From the NCBI RefSeq assembly GCF_001039355.2, contig NW_019773759.1:48160-112159 (forward strand): a DNA stretch of 64,000 nucleotides, read 5' to 3'. This DNA is from Lingula anatina. Lineage: Eukaryota > Brachiopoda > Lingulata > Lingulida > Lingulidae. Position numbers and translations under genes: made by a program. Below the pieces are notes generated by a model, which saw nothing but the letters and a program-made list of their open reading frames with translations, had not been told where the DNA came from and searched no databases. Shown one piece after another: positions 24,163 to 36,454 of the stretch. The first letter of the stretch is position 1; each line of letters starts with the position of its first letter.

Positions 24163-27100
24163 TCAGTCGTCCATTTTGAGAAGTGCTCTGCCGTTAATCT
24201 TTCCATCCCTGAGCATCATCAAAGCTTCGTTGGCTTGGTCCAGACTGTAGTATGACATTGGGGGTGGTTTGAGCTGGAAACAATGTTAAAAATGATTCAC
24301 CTAGTCATAATCAGTCATAACCTATTTGTATGATAAATATTCAGTTTTTTTTTCGGAACATTTAGGTTGGTCATTTAACTTTCTTCATTGTGCTTCTTCA
24401 TCAGCTTAACCTTCAGACGTTTGGTAAATATATATTTTATGACCCACAATACTGTCGAAATATAACCGCTCTCACCCACTTTAAAGCATGAAAAATAACA
24501 AATTACACGGTCTACCTGTTTCTCAGCCACCAGCTTCACGAGTTCTCTCAAGTGTTGTGGACTGGCAACGTAGACTCCTCTCATACAGTGAGTCTTGCAG
24601 GCAAATATTGGAAGCTGTATATTAATACTTCCACCAAATAGCCCGATGATGGCCAAAATACCACCCTGCAGATAAAAAGTGATGTTTGAAACACTGCCGT
24701 AAATAATGGAATATAATATCTTACAAAACATTATACGTGGCAATAACAGATTTTGGATTTTATGTCAGGAATAACAATATGTAACTTGGTAAGAGGTGCA
24801 TGGACAATTACACGTTGCGACTTTTATTATGTGGCAATTGATCTGATAAACGGTTGACGTTATACGGTTGATTTATATTTCAACTGTAAGTAAAGACGCA
24901 GATGGCTTTTAACAGGTTGATTTTTAATTATTTTCAAATGAAGCCATCCACCACAAAGGGAAATATGCAATAAATACACATACACGTGCACAATGAACGC
25001 CAAATGTGAAACAACCCTGTTGAAAACCACCTTGGTGAAAACTTCACGTATATCAAGGTGTCACTTTTATGGCACCATTGGTATTTAAATTGGAATTTTA
25101 TAATGACAGTTTATTGAATTATTTATTATTAAATTTATCATGAGATACATACATACATACATACATACATAGTTCAAGCAGTTGAGAGCTCTGGTGGTTG
25201 TGACCCCATTGTTCACAAGGTCAATTGCGGCATCCACTCCTCCCCCAGATATCTCCTTTGTACGCTCCACCAGTGTTGATTCATCCACTGACAAGGGAAT
25301 ATTAAACACACCGGATTATGCCAAGATAACGTGAAATATATTCAATATACATTCATAAATATAGTATACTGACATGTTGGATTTGTCGGCCATTTTTGGA
25401 AAATTTTCGCACATCTTAGTGCCAGGAGTTTTCTGAGATAAAACGCGTTTCTACTTTATTGATTTATCATGTCCATTTTTTTCTTTAAATTGTATATGTT
25501 ATTAGCAACACAAAATTCAACAAAACTTGCACTGCTGTTGTACAGTGTACCCAGCAATCGCAGACCGTTCTCTGTTTACTGAATACAAAACGTTCCTTCT
25601 AGAGTGGCAACTTTTAACTACCACATACCGAGAAGTACTGTTGAATTTACCCGAACCCGCATATTTGTTTATTCCCTAGTCATTTTGAAAACTTGCTTTT
25701 TTAATTCAACAAAAAAATCACCTGCTGGATCCCACAAAACGACATCATCAGCACCAGCAGCTTTGGCAATTTCTAATTTAGAAGTCTAAAAGAGAGGAGG
25801 TTTCATTATAGCAATATTAATTATGTAGGAGGGGAAAATTATAGCAGTTAATAATGAATGCAATAAAAGCAATCTTACACCAGTGAAAAAACTTTCGGCA
25901 GATGTGACCCAAACCTTCTACGTTATGCTTGATCAGGATTAACACATTTTTAAAAATATGGATACATGACATCATACATGTATGTAAACAAATAACAGTG
26001 ACAAAAGTAAACATCTTCGTAATACGTGCAGTAGTTTACCAAAACTAAATGTTATATTAGAACCAAATACCTAATTGAAAATTTCACGTAATTGAAAACA
26101 TAATGTAAGACTGAGATTTTACCGTAATATCGGCGCTGATCACTCTGACATCTGGCGGCAGAATGGCCTTGGCTATTTGTACACACCACAGCCCCAGTCC
26201 CCCTGCGCCGATAACCAGCAGCTTCGTTTTGCCTGTAAGGAGAAATTACATAGCACTGGCTTTATCACCACTGCGAATATGTTTTCATATTTCATAAAGT
26301 TTTTTCCCTATATTGATTTGAAAGTCAACGCCATGGCTAGATTTCAAGCACAGTTTGTTGCAATCGGAGCTGTGCTGTAGCTTATCTGTGCGGATAAACA
26401 TACTCGTTTGTGAAGTAAACAAAAATGAATTAATTAATTAAAAAAAGGAAAAAATCCTGCTGGATTTAATATTCTTTTACGAATAAATGGTGGTTGTTTG
26501 ATTTTAAGTGAAAATACAGAGAAAAATGGGACAGCTTTCACAACTAACACAATCGCGCTCGTGTAAAGTGTTTGTTTTTCTATGGGAGTTTGTGAGCATG
26601 CAAAAGAAAGATCGCCAGCTAGACAGATAAGAGAGTAAAATTAGCTCACGTATACCTCTTAGTTTAAGCAGCTCTTCTAATGTTGGTTTTACGACGCTGA
26701 CTCCGTGGTAAGTTGTAACACCGCTGCAGGCAATGATAGCTGCTGTATCCATGCCAACCGATTCGGGCACTTTGACGGCGAACTTTTTCTCAGGGACACT
26801 GACGTAGGTTGCGTATCTGTCGAAAAAAAAAGGATAATACAGATGAGTGAAACTTTACCCAAAGTGTTCATAAATGCTTCACTTCAATGTTCAAAGTAAA
26901 CTGTTTTAAGTATCATTGCCATTTAATAGCTTCATAATTTGAGCACCTCATTTTTGAGAGCATTTACGTTGGAGAGAATATGCGTGGAATATTCTAAGAC
27001 AGTAATAGCTTAGTAGAGGCAATAGGCAAAGGACAGTAGGTACATGTACTACTTGTAAAGAGTCTTGACACATGACATACCCCCCGGGTTGCTGCGCTCC

Positions 27101-28025
27101 AAGCGTTCCCTTGATGGCGTCTGGACAGAGTTGATTGGAGCCGCCACTACATACGTCACACTTCCGGCAACCAATGAAAGGGTAGATCACAACTCTGTCA
27201 CCCACTTTGATGTCAGGGTCATCTGTACAAAGATATAGGTTATAATTATCATTCAAACCTGTATCTGTAGCATGAAAGGAAATATCATAATCGCAATACT
27301 CGTGATGAATCTTGTTTTCAAAATAAAATTTAAAAGGGGCATCAAATTCACTTCAATTCAATTTTTCATGCTAATTAGAGGGATAATAACTCTTCGTGTG
27401 AGATCTATATTTCACAATAAATACATTGTGAACAACTCATAGATATATAATTTATTCTGTTTTACCACAAAAACAGCAGTTATATATATTATTCTGAAAT
27501 CTGAGCTTGTCTTTAGACCACGTGACCTCCATTGATGGCTATACTCTCTTATAATCTCTTAAGATGTTATAACTAAAAAAAAACTTAAAAAAAAACAACA
27601 ACAAGGGACTAACTTTGAATGTAAAAATGGATTCATTAACCATTGGTAAGTATGGAAAATTTGTTGTTTACTCCAGGAAAATTCATTTTTTTATTGGCCA
27701 AAACGAGTTATTATCCCTTTAAGCGAACTGAAAACAGTGACCGTGAAACATCCTGCATTTAGTGCATCTTAAAAACGCCACTTACCAGCACTCGATTTAT
27801 CTCCCAGTGAGTGGACAATCCCAGATATTTCATGACCTGTTGAGAGAGTATTCGTAGTAATGAATATCCAGTTATAGAAATTGGAGTACGATTAATAATT
27901 AATTTTGGCTTTTATTTGTTGTGCCTGAATATTTATGAAACAATTATTTTTTTCTTTGAAACGCGCTACACATTCTTCAGAGAAGAATATATTAGTGTGT
28001 TTGCGTACATGAACATGCGTTTGCA

Positions 28026-28061
<36 letters not shown>

Positions 28062-30510
28062 CGCGCGCGCCCGTGATTAATAAAAAATATATTTTTTAGA
28101 AGAAATATAGTCAACTCTGAGACAGGCACATACTACGACAAGTGTATCAAGCAGTTACTTTGTGTAGAAATTTGTTAATTTCCATGTATACATGTATTTA
28201 TGAGTACTATGAATAAAGTTACGTTCTTCTGTCTTGCAGTGAATTTGGCCAAGTGCCAATATATTCTAACTGGCTCCAAGTTCACAAAAAAAAAAAAAAA
28301 AAAAAAATTAAGTCAGGTTCCCTGGCTCGGAACTTAATTCCAAAGTTACATGGTCACATGGGCACATCTTACCCTATCAGGAGCAGTGTAACAGTACTCT
28401 CATTCATAGAAACTCTAGTCAACTAAGCCAGGGAGCTGACTTATGGCTGACTTATGTTTTTTTTTCTTTTGTAGTAATGGGGCCTGGGCTTACTTTGGCA
28501 ACCTTTATATTGTGGCATCACACCGTGCAGCAGCGTATACGTAGCTTGGGATTTGGGACGGGTTTTAAATGTTTAGATAGTGCCACATGGTACATTGCGA
28601 GTCTCTCAATTTTCTTTTTGTACACATGGTAGTATGATTTACACATTTACACGTGAAACAATGGCTGACTATATGTACATGTACACGATGATTTTTTACG
28701 GGGTCGTTTCAAAACACTGATTTTAGGCTTAGAAAAAGAAGCGGAAACTCTCACCTAGTACAAAGTTGTGCGGATCGCTGAGGAAAGTCATTTCTTTTCC
28801 ATCGCCCAATTCTGTTTTGTTCTCCCAAAGGTGAATATCAGAATGACAAATGCCAGCGAAACTGGTCTAGAATAAAACGATTGATTAAGTACTTAATTAA
28901 TTAATTGATTAAAAGATTTAAGACGGGACATATAGAGGTACAGTTTGCAATGCGCTTGCCTTAATATATAATACTGGGCATTTGGTGTTTGATATTTTGG
29001 ATATGTCAAGTTTGAAATACTGACAGAGCATCAATCACTCTTTCAGACTGCCGTGTCAGAGTTCTGACTTGCATGGCTGTCAGGTTGTTCTTGTCACTTC
29101 TGTTCTTGAAAAAAGACCTACATCAAGTCATGTGACCTTATTCCGAATGCCTTCTTCCACCAATCAAAGTATCGGAGTCGTTGGCGTCCTTCTGTTCTTT
29201 TAGTCTGCGAGGCAACCCGTAACAGCTTTTTTTTTAATCAAAATCAAGTCCACAAATACACGTCTGCCTGCCAAGAATGTACCACATAGAACTTTGCATA
29301 ACTTGTACTAATAATAGTCAAAAGTTTAAAGGCTGAATCATGGCAAAACAATTCCGCTCAGAATATATGTTCCACATGTATAATTGTACAAAAAATTATT
29401 ACGAGGTCATGCGTTAAGACCTCCAGAGACATAAAACAATTGGAATAAATGTGCTGACAACGTTTGAATGGAAGGACGTTTGCAAAAGCAATACAAATCT
29501 GTTTCGGCGGAGAATATCAAGCCAAAAAGTCGTTTTTTACCACCACTTAAAACACACAAATTTGTGATGACTAAACAACCCGTGGGGTAAATTTGTCATC
29601 GTTAAAACACCTAAAAAAATTACAGACCCGTGCTCATCAATTCGAAATTATGCAATGTTCCCACAGTAAAACAGCACAGTTTAAGCTGGGAATGCGTTTT
29701 ATAATTTTCTTTCAATGGATCAAAAAGATTGATGAAAAGTTGGACATCAATCGGGAAGTATGATAAATTACAAAAAAATCCTTTATTCCTGCGCCATTAA
29801 GTACAGATCAGCTAGGTCTAATTAAGTAGGACTAATTAATCAGTAGGACTAATTAAGATACGAAGTTGTAATGTTTTAACAGTATGGCTGTAAGTATATA
29901 ACCATTGCCGAAAGCTGTGATGAGGGGAGGGAGAGCGATTCCCCCCGCCCCATTTCCAGAGAATTTTGAACATTTATTGGAACGTTTCCAAAGCTTTTAC
30001 GCTCTCTTTATCCCACTACACCAGAAGCCTCTTACTTATTGTAGGCCCCAACCTTTTTTCTCATCTTACACATGGCGCTGCAAAACTGTACATTTGTTAA
30101 AGAAACGAAATTGAAAAGCATGCATTAGTATTTAAAAACTTTCAAAGATTTTGGACATGACGTACCGGTGGTAAAGTAGGAACATACTCGTTCCTGGAAA
30201 AAGATTGGCAGTAAAAATTCATACCAGAATTCCTTTTCACTGTCCCTTTCAAAGCACGGTATTGGAGTTTTTGAAACAGTAAAAATCGTGGACCATGATG
30301 TCAGAGCTTTCAACCATTACTTTGCTTTTTATAAATTTATTGCTTACTTTGGAATTAACTAAAACACACTAACTTATTTTTTAAAAAAATTAAAGCGTAT
30401 ACCTTAATGACAAGTCCTTCTGGCGGTGGTTTGGGGATTGCCTGTTCCACAATTTTCAGCGGTTCCTTGGGCGCTGGAACTTGAGCCGAACGCATCACGG
30501 GAGCAGACAT
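24163..30510 (-). CDS. Zinc-dependent medium-chain alcohol dehydrogenase, ADH3 (10 exons, 375 aa)
   Basis: Third tandem copy. Exons 30510-30403, 28866-28755, 27836-27786, 27222-27081, 26816-26656, 26232-26123, 25785-25722, 25287-25169, 24665-24516, 24273-24163 (stop), all of the same length and phase as ADH1 and ADH2. Start MSAPVMRSAQVPAPKEPLK. Catalytic zinc set GICHSD, GHEIS, IIACSGVTTYHG is intact. The structural lobe is GCRKCDVCSGGSNQLC. The nucleotide fold ends SADIT (NAD-type Asp). Intron 3 carries a 342-bp MITE absent from ADH1 and ADH2, intron 2 carries a GT/GC tract, and the intron 8 donor lies in a six-fold GTAT repeat. No coding lesion is seen, so it should be functional. Substrate is unknown. 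Confidence 0.92.
25146..25170 (-). repeat. (GTAT)n repeat at the ADH3 intron 8 donor
   Basis: On the gene strand, exon 8 ends AACTAT and the intron opens with GTAT repeated about six times. ADH1 (near 9957-9968) and ADH2 (near 17951-17961) have only about two to three units. Each unit recreates a usable GTATGT donor. Confidence 0.9.
27378..27719. mobile_element. 342-bp MITE with TA target duplication in ADH3 intron 3
   Basis: Begins GAGGGATAATAACTC and ends GAGTTATTATCCCTT (15-bp inverted ends, one mismatch at the outermost base), flanked on both sides by TA (27376-27377 and 27720-27721). The interior is AT-rich with no open frame. The matching introns of ADH1 and ADH2 lack it, while flanking intron sequence (GCATCAAAT..., GAACTGAAAACAGTGAC) is shared. 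The size, TA duplication and lack of coding suggest a Tc1/mariner-type non-autonomous element. Confidence 0.8.
28026..28070. repeat. (GT)n-(GC)n alternating purine-pyrimidine tract
   Basis: About 27 bp of GT followed directly by about 18 bp of GC in ADH3 intron 2. Sequences of this kind readily adopt Z-DNA. ADH2 has a degenerate GTGCGT-rich stretch at 20240-20290 in the corresponding intron. Confidence 0.95.
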
Positions 30511-31158
30511 CTTGGTCTGGGGCGTCTGGTTCTGTGTTTAACTAACCTGGGAGAAACGCGACCTTCTTGTAGAGTTGCTTGCTAATATTTGAAAAAAAAA
30601 AAGAAATTGACCTTTGAACAGCGAGGACGTGGTGCTGTAGATTATAAATGTATCACGAATATAAATGGAGGTCGAGTAACGCAGTTCGGTACCTACTCGT
30701 GCCTTGTGTGTTATTCAACTGTGTTTTTTAAAATGTCGGCGCTCTCTCATTTTAACACTTGCAAATATAGTATTTAGTTGGCGATCAAATGGCAAAACTG
30801 CTAACCGCAATGAAATATACTTTGGCATCATGCAATACACACATATGAAAACGTCAAACTGTGGCAAATGGGCTGGTCTGTCTGGCTGTGAACGAACTGA
30901 ATACTTTAAACCCATTGAATTTAGTGATAAAATCGATACAAATCAGTGCGATAAATATTCAATATAGAATTCAAAATAGACACATATCACGATTTCAGGA
31001 GTCTGTAGAAGATTCTAAAGCCATATCTTTTATCTGACTTTTTGTGTGTTATCCTATTTTTAAATGCCAAGAAATCAGGATTGTTCGTTTAACAGTGATG
31101 ACAAATTTTAGAATAAAACAGGCATTCTGTATTACACTTTCGACGTCATCGAGTTATT

Positions 31159-31193
<35 letters not shown>

Positions 31194-32880
31194 TTTTGGT
31201 CCAGGCTGAAAGCTTGAGAGTTGGTAAGAACTTGGAAGAGATAACCAATGTGAAAAGGTGACTTTATTTGTTCCATTGCAGTCATGTAAAATATGACGTC
31301 AAGGTACCGCATCTTCCTACTGGTAGTTGTGTAAAGAAAGATGTGTTTAAGGCTGAAATTAAACAAAAAGAAAGGTTAATCACCATCTGGTTCTCTTCAC
31401 CTTTAACCAGAACTGTTTTTTTTCCAGCACATCTGAGGTTAACTTGTTAATCATATGGACAGTGCTTGTCATTTTTTAAGTCTTTCATTTTTCTGAACGA
31501 ACTTAACAAAGCTAATTAGTTAATTGCCTTGTTTTTTGTAAGTATTGAAAATACTAATAATTTTTTATTAGAATACGTCTTTCAATGTCGGTAGAAAATA
31601 ACAACGAAGCATGTGACCAAAATGTGACTACTATGTTTTAAAAGGGATTGTTGAAAAGATACCATTACACAGTATTACAGAGTTTATAGTTCTATAGGTT
31701 TATGGATGTTCAGTTTTGAAAATCTCAAGAAGATGCACTGAAACATGTATTTCTTTCACCAAATTCAATAAGGCCTACTATGAAAATTTCAAGGGACAAA
31801 TCAATTTACTGCTCTATCATAATGAAAATTTTGCATTTGATGTTTTAAGTCTGCATTCACAACTACAAAAGTCGGTGTGGCAGGAAAGTTAATAGTCCAG
31901 GAAAGAAGGTCTGGGGTTCCATACAGATTAACACAGGTTGAGGGTAACCGGAAGTATTGGAGGCAGTATATGGGACAAATGTCGCCTGTTCAAAGTGATG
32001 GGAAACGGACTTCGGTTTTTAGGAAACTGCCATTTCTGTCACACCGATTTAGAAATCAAGTAAAGAACAAGTCTCACTATTTCGCACTTTATTACAAGGG
32101 AGGGAAAGACATTAGTGATATATTTTGGACTGACTGTATAATAATGCATTTCTGCTTCCAGTATTCGTTAATGAACGGCAACCGTCGTTTTCTGATCTTA
32201 AACTGTTGTAAGGCCTGTCCTTGCATTTTAAATGAGAAATTGATAACCATACCCGTGTCACGGTGTGCGTTTAGGCCTCAACTATTCTACTGTTCACCAT
32301 TATAGATATCCATGGTAACTTACATTATAATGTGCGTTTGTAACTAAATCTGAATCATTCAAGAAGCAAATAATCTACATGTAGAACAGTACAAATAATA
32401 ATTTCCATGAAGTAAACGGCGCAATGATGATACAAGTAAAACATATGTTAGTCCTTTTTTTCTAAAAGCACTTCTTGAATCGTCCAATTTTATTCGTTAT
32501 AAATGAGCCAGGGCCCAAAACAAAGAGGGATGGGGGGGGGGGGGGTAGGTTGGCTCCCTTCCCCTCTTCCAGAGATTTTTGAAAAATATTTTTGGTGTAT
32601 CTTTATTACGTGGTAACCTTTTCTTTCTTCCAGTCTTTTATGTCTCTTGCTTTCCTTCTGGTGCACACGTGCAGTACAAATATACCAATATCATGAAGGC
32701 TTTCGGCAACTGATTCCAAACGTTTTTTCTCCTCCTACGGCCCCGTACAATATACGTACATATTTCCACGTTAACTCGTTAAAAATGAACAACCGTTTTA
32801 TATTCTCCTGTTTAACTAGTTATGAATATACAGTTCTACTTCTGATTATATTCTACTGCTACAATCGTGCGGCCTTGTTT
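30511..32880. other. ADH3 5' flank and intergenic DNA before ADH4
   Basis: 30511-30730 is the ADH3 upstream region shared with ADH1. 31154-31196 is a pure (ATTT)n repeat. An open frame of 142 codons at 31877-32305 (plus) has no recognisable domain, a cysteine-rich end and no splice context, and I do not call it a gene. 32530-32580 resembles the G-rich repeat in the ADH introns. Carrier-related sequence, present before each of the other ADHs, was not found here. Confidence 0.55.
31154..31196. repeat. (ATTT)n microsatellite
   Basis: About ten tandem ATTT units between ADH3 and ADH4. Confidence 0.95.
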
Positions 32881-35800
32881 CTAGAGTTTCAGAATGGCGC
32901 GGCCCTTTATTTGTCCTTTCTTCAAAAGCCCAAGGACTTCTGTCGCCTGATCCAGCTCGTAGAACACAAGTGGAGGAGGTTTCAGCTGGAACAGAACCAA
33001 AAAAAAAAAAAAAAATTAATTGCGCAACTGTGAATGGGATTTTGGTATTTATTGACATTGAACTGTAATAAATAAATAAATAACATCTAACCATAGAAAC
33101 ACCCCGTTAAAATGCAGACGCCAAGTAACATGCTTAAATGTTTGGATCAGAAGCATTGTTTTCAGGAACGTTTGGTATGGTTACACATGGAATGAGCACA
33201 TCCACTGATTTTTCAGAAATACATTGATCTATGTTTGGAGAGTTTACCCCGCTGCACATATTTTCAGTCAACTTGTAAATATACAAATTGTATTTTAACG
33301 TTCCCATTACCTTCCCAACCGTACACGTTCAACCGACATAAATAGGCTGAATAATCCCTTTCTTTTTATCAGTTTAAAAGGAATCCAGTGGAATAAAATG
33401 TATGAAAAACAATCAGATTTCTTTGCTTTCAACTGAACGAAACAAGCAGTTTTCTATCAGTCAAATTAGAAAAAAAAAAACGTTGTATGTAAAGGTAAAC
33501 GACATTCTATCCAATGACCACGGTATTTCTAACACCAGGTGTCAGGGCGGTAACAGGAATTGCAGTCTCGTGCAAGTCTCGTACCTTTCTCTGATCAACC
33601 AGTGCCACGAGGTCTTTAAGTTGTTGCGGGTTTCCCACGTACACCCCTCTAACACACTGCGTCTTCAAGGCAAAGACGGGGAGAGGGATGTTCAGACAGC
33701 CACCAAACAGGCCAACACTGCCAAGGATACCACCCTGTAAATAGAAAAAGTGTGTAGCAGGTGTAATTTGTATGTAGATCCTGTTTTAAAGAGACTTAAC
33801 GTGAATTAAATTTTCCATAAAACGTCGGGTCGACCCTCTTTAAAGGATTATGTACGAGTCAGCCTTTAAATCAAGGCCATTTGACGAAGGTTCAAAACAT
33901 TATATGACTCATAGGTGAAAAAAGTATTTTAGTTACTTTTTTACCGTCTTAATACAAGAGACTGAAAAATATATTTCACAGTATGAACCAATTGTTTTGA
34001 ATGACAAGGGAGAGTGTTCTGTAAGAGATGAGCTAGTGACTAATCAGGCATATGCCGCTAGAAGCAGAAAAAATCCAGAATTTATTACATGTGAGTGAGA
34101 ACATCTGTAAAGAGATCAGGGTATATTTGGTAGTTCATCAAATAGAGCTACAGATATTTGGTCAGCAACCAAAGTTAGAAATTACTGCTTAATATGCCTT
34201 GTTGATCGTACATGCAGTAGAACATATTTGTTTCCAAAACAAACCAGGTAAGTTGTAAAAAAAACCCTTTAAATCATAATTATTATCGTCATAACATGGA
34301 AAGCAATTTGAGATATTAAGTATACTTAAAAAGACCACCGTCCCACTAGCAGTCTGTTACAAAATCACTGTCTCGGATAGGTATACATTAATTTTGTATG
34401 CTATTTTAGAGTCCCCTGATGTCAGAGGGTATCCAGTGGCGATCACGATTCCATTTCACTTAAAAGACATGCTGTGTTTCTTTTTGATTTTCACTTACGT
34501 GGTGGAGAGCGTTCAGTGCCCTGGTCGTAGTAGGGCCGGCGTTGACCAGGTCAATAGCAGCGTCCAGACCACCCCCTCCTGCTTTCTTAGTAAGGGCCAG
34601 CATGTCTTCTTCCGTGCCTGGTTATTGAATTTAATATCATGCTTATTACCATATTTATTTATTTGTCTGTCCGTCCATCCTCAACATTGCCTCTATACGC
34701 ATTATTTGTTCATTTTGATAACTTCATTTTTACATTTATGCATTTATTTATTCATTTGTTTGTTTTTTTGTTGACTTGTTCACTCATATATCTTTGAGAA
34801 AAATTGTCGTTCTTGAAGTACCTTTAACGTCCCATAGGATCACATCATCGGCACCAGCTGCCTTGGCGGTTTCCAACTTCTCCGTCTAAATATCAATAAA
34901 TAAATATAAGTATGATTAAATTTAATAATTAATAATTAAATTTGATGTATAACCCACCCTACAAACTATAAAATGCAGTTTGCAGAATTCTGACGTTATA
35001 GAAAACAGCTCTAATCTAGAATTACTCACTCAATGAATATCAGAAAGAATTGCATCTGAATAGTTATGGTGAACATTGTTTTATCAAATTCTTTCTCTCA
35101 TTTATGGCGCTGATAAACCACCATGATATTCAGCACTTAGCATAGGACAAATAAGCACCAAAATAGTTTTTAAAAGATGTTTATAAAATAAGCTTTTTGC
35201 ATCAAATTTAAGGAAACAACGTGCACTCGCATACTGCACATGCGACTTACGCCGATGTCCCACCAGCCATCGTACCTCCGTGTTGCTTTGTTAAAAATAA
35301 AATATTGTTACAGGTATGTGTTCTTATTTGAGCAACAGTGTAAGCAAAAAGATATGTGCGCACGTACATTGTATATCGGGTGGCTAAAAAGGTTACTTAT
35401 TTCAGTTTAATAGCTTCAACAGTTCACAAGTTGCTTTTGACGGTGTGCCAAAACTAAAAAAGGCAGTGTCATTAGATTTCCAGCATTTACTAAATACATT
35501 ATTTTCTTAAAACATTCAAAATTTCATTGCAATATCTTTAAAGCTGTTAAAGTTATTGAACTTTGAAATTAGTAACGTATTTTAGCCACAGGAAATAACG
35601 AAGCCGCCATTGTAACTCACCGTAATGTCGGCGACGATCACTCTGGTTTGCGGAGGCAGGACAGCCTTGGCAATCTGAATACACCACAGACCAAGACCTC
35701 CAGCCCCGATGATAAGCAGACTGGCACTGCCTGTAGATGATGAAGGGATAGAGTTATGACATTTTGTTTTAAAACTTGATGTGATGCTAAATCTTAATCA

Positions 35801-36407
35801 AAATAGATACGAGTTACATAAAATAGCACTAACTGAACTGCCATATCGCTACTCTTAAAAAAAATAGTTCATTTTAGAAGTATTGTAATCTACAGTTGAG
35901 TTAAGAACACCCCCGCCCCCTCCAAAAATAGCGAATGTGACATTTAAAGGCCTTTGCACACCCAGTGCTGCAGAGATTACTGGAATTTAGCCATACCAAC
36001 CCCATACATGTAGGTCTTCCTCTGCTATTTCCAGTACTGGAAACGGTTACAGTCATGGCAATGGTGGAGGCTATAATCTCTGAAACTCAGCGTGTCGATG
36101 TACGAAGATGAACGTATATGACGTCATATTAACTCATATGACGTCACTTACCTTTAAGTGCCACCATCTTCTCCACGGTGGCTCTGACAGCGCTCACGGC
36201 GTGGAAGGTGGTCAGACCGCTACATGGCAACATGGTGGCGGTGTCCATTGGCATTGACTCGGGCACCTTGATCACGTACTGGCGCTCTGGCACGGGGACG
36301 TACGTGGAATAGCTGAATAAAACGAATTATTTATTTTACTGCTACTACTACTTCTAACAAACACTTATGATGATAATGATAATAAAAATGATGATTATAA
36401 CGATGAA

Positions 36408-36454
<47 letters not shown>

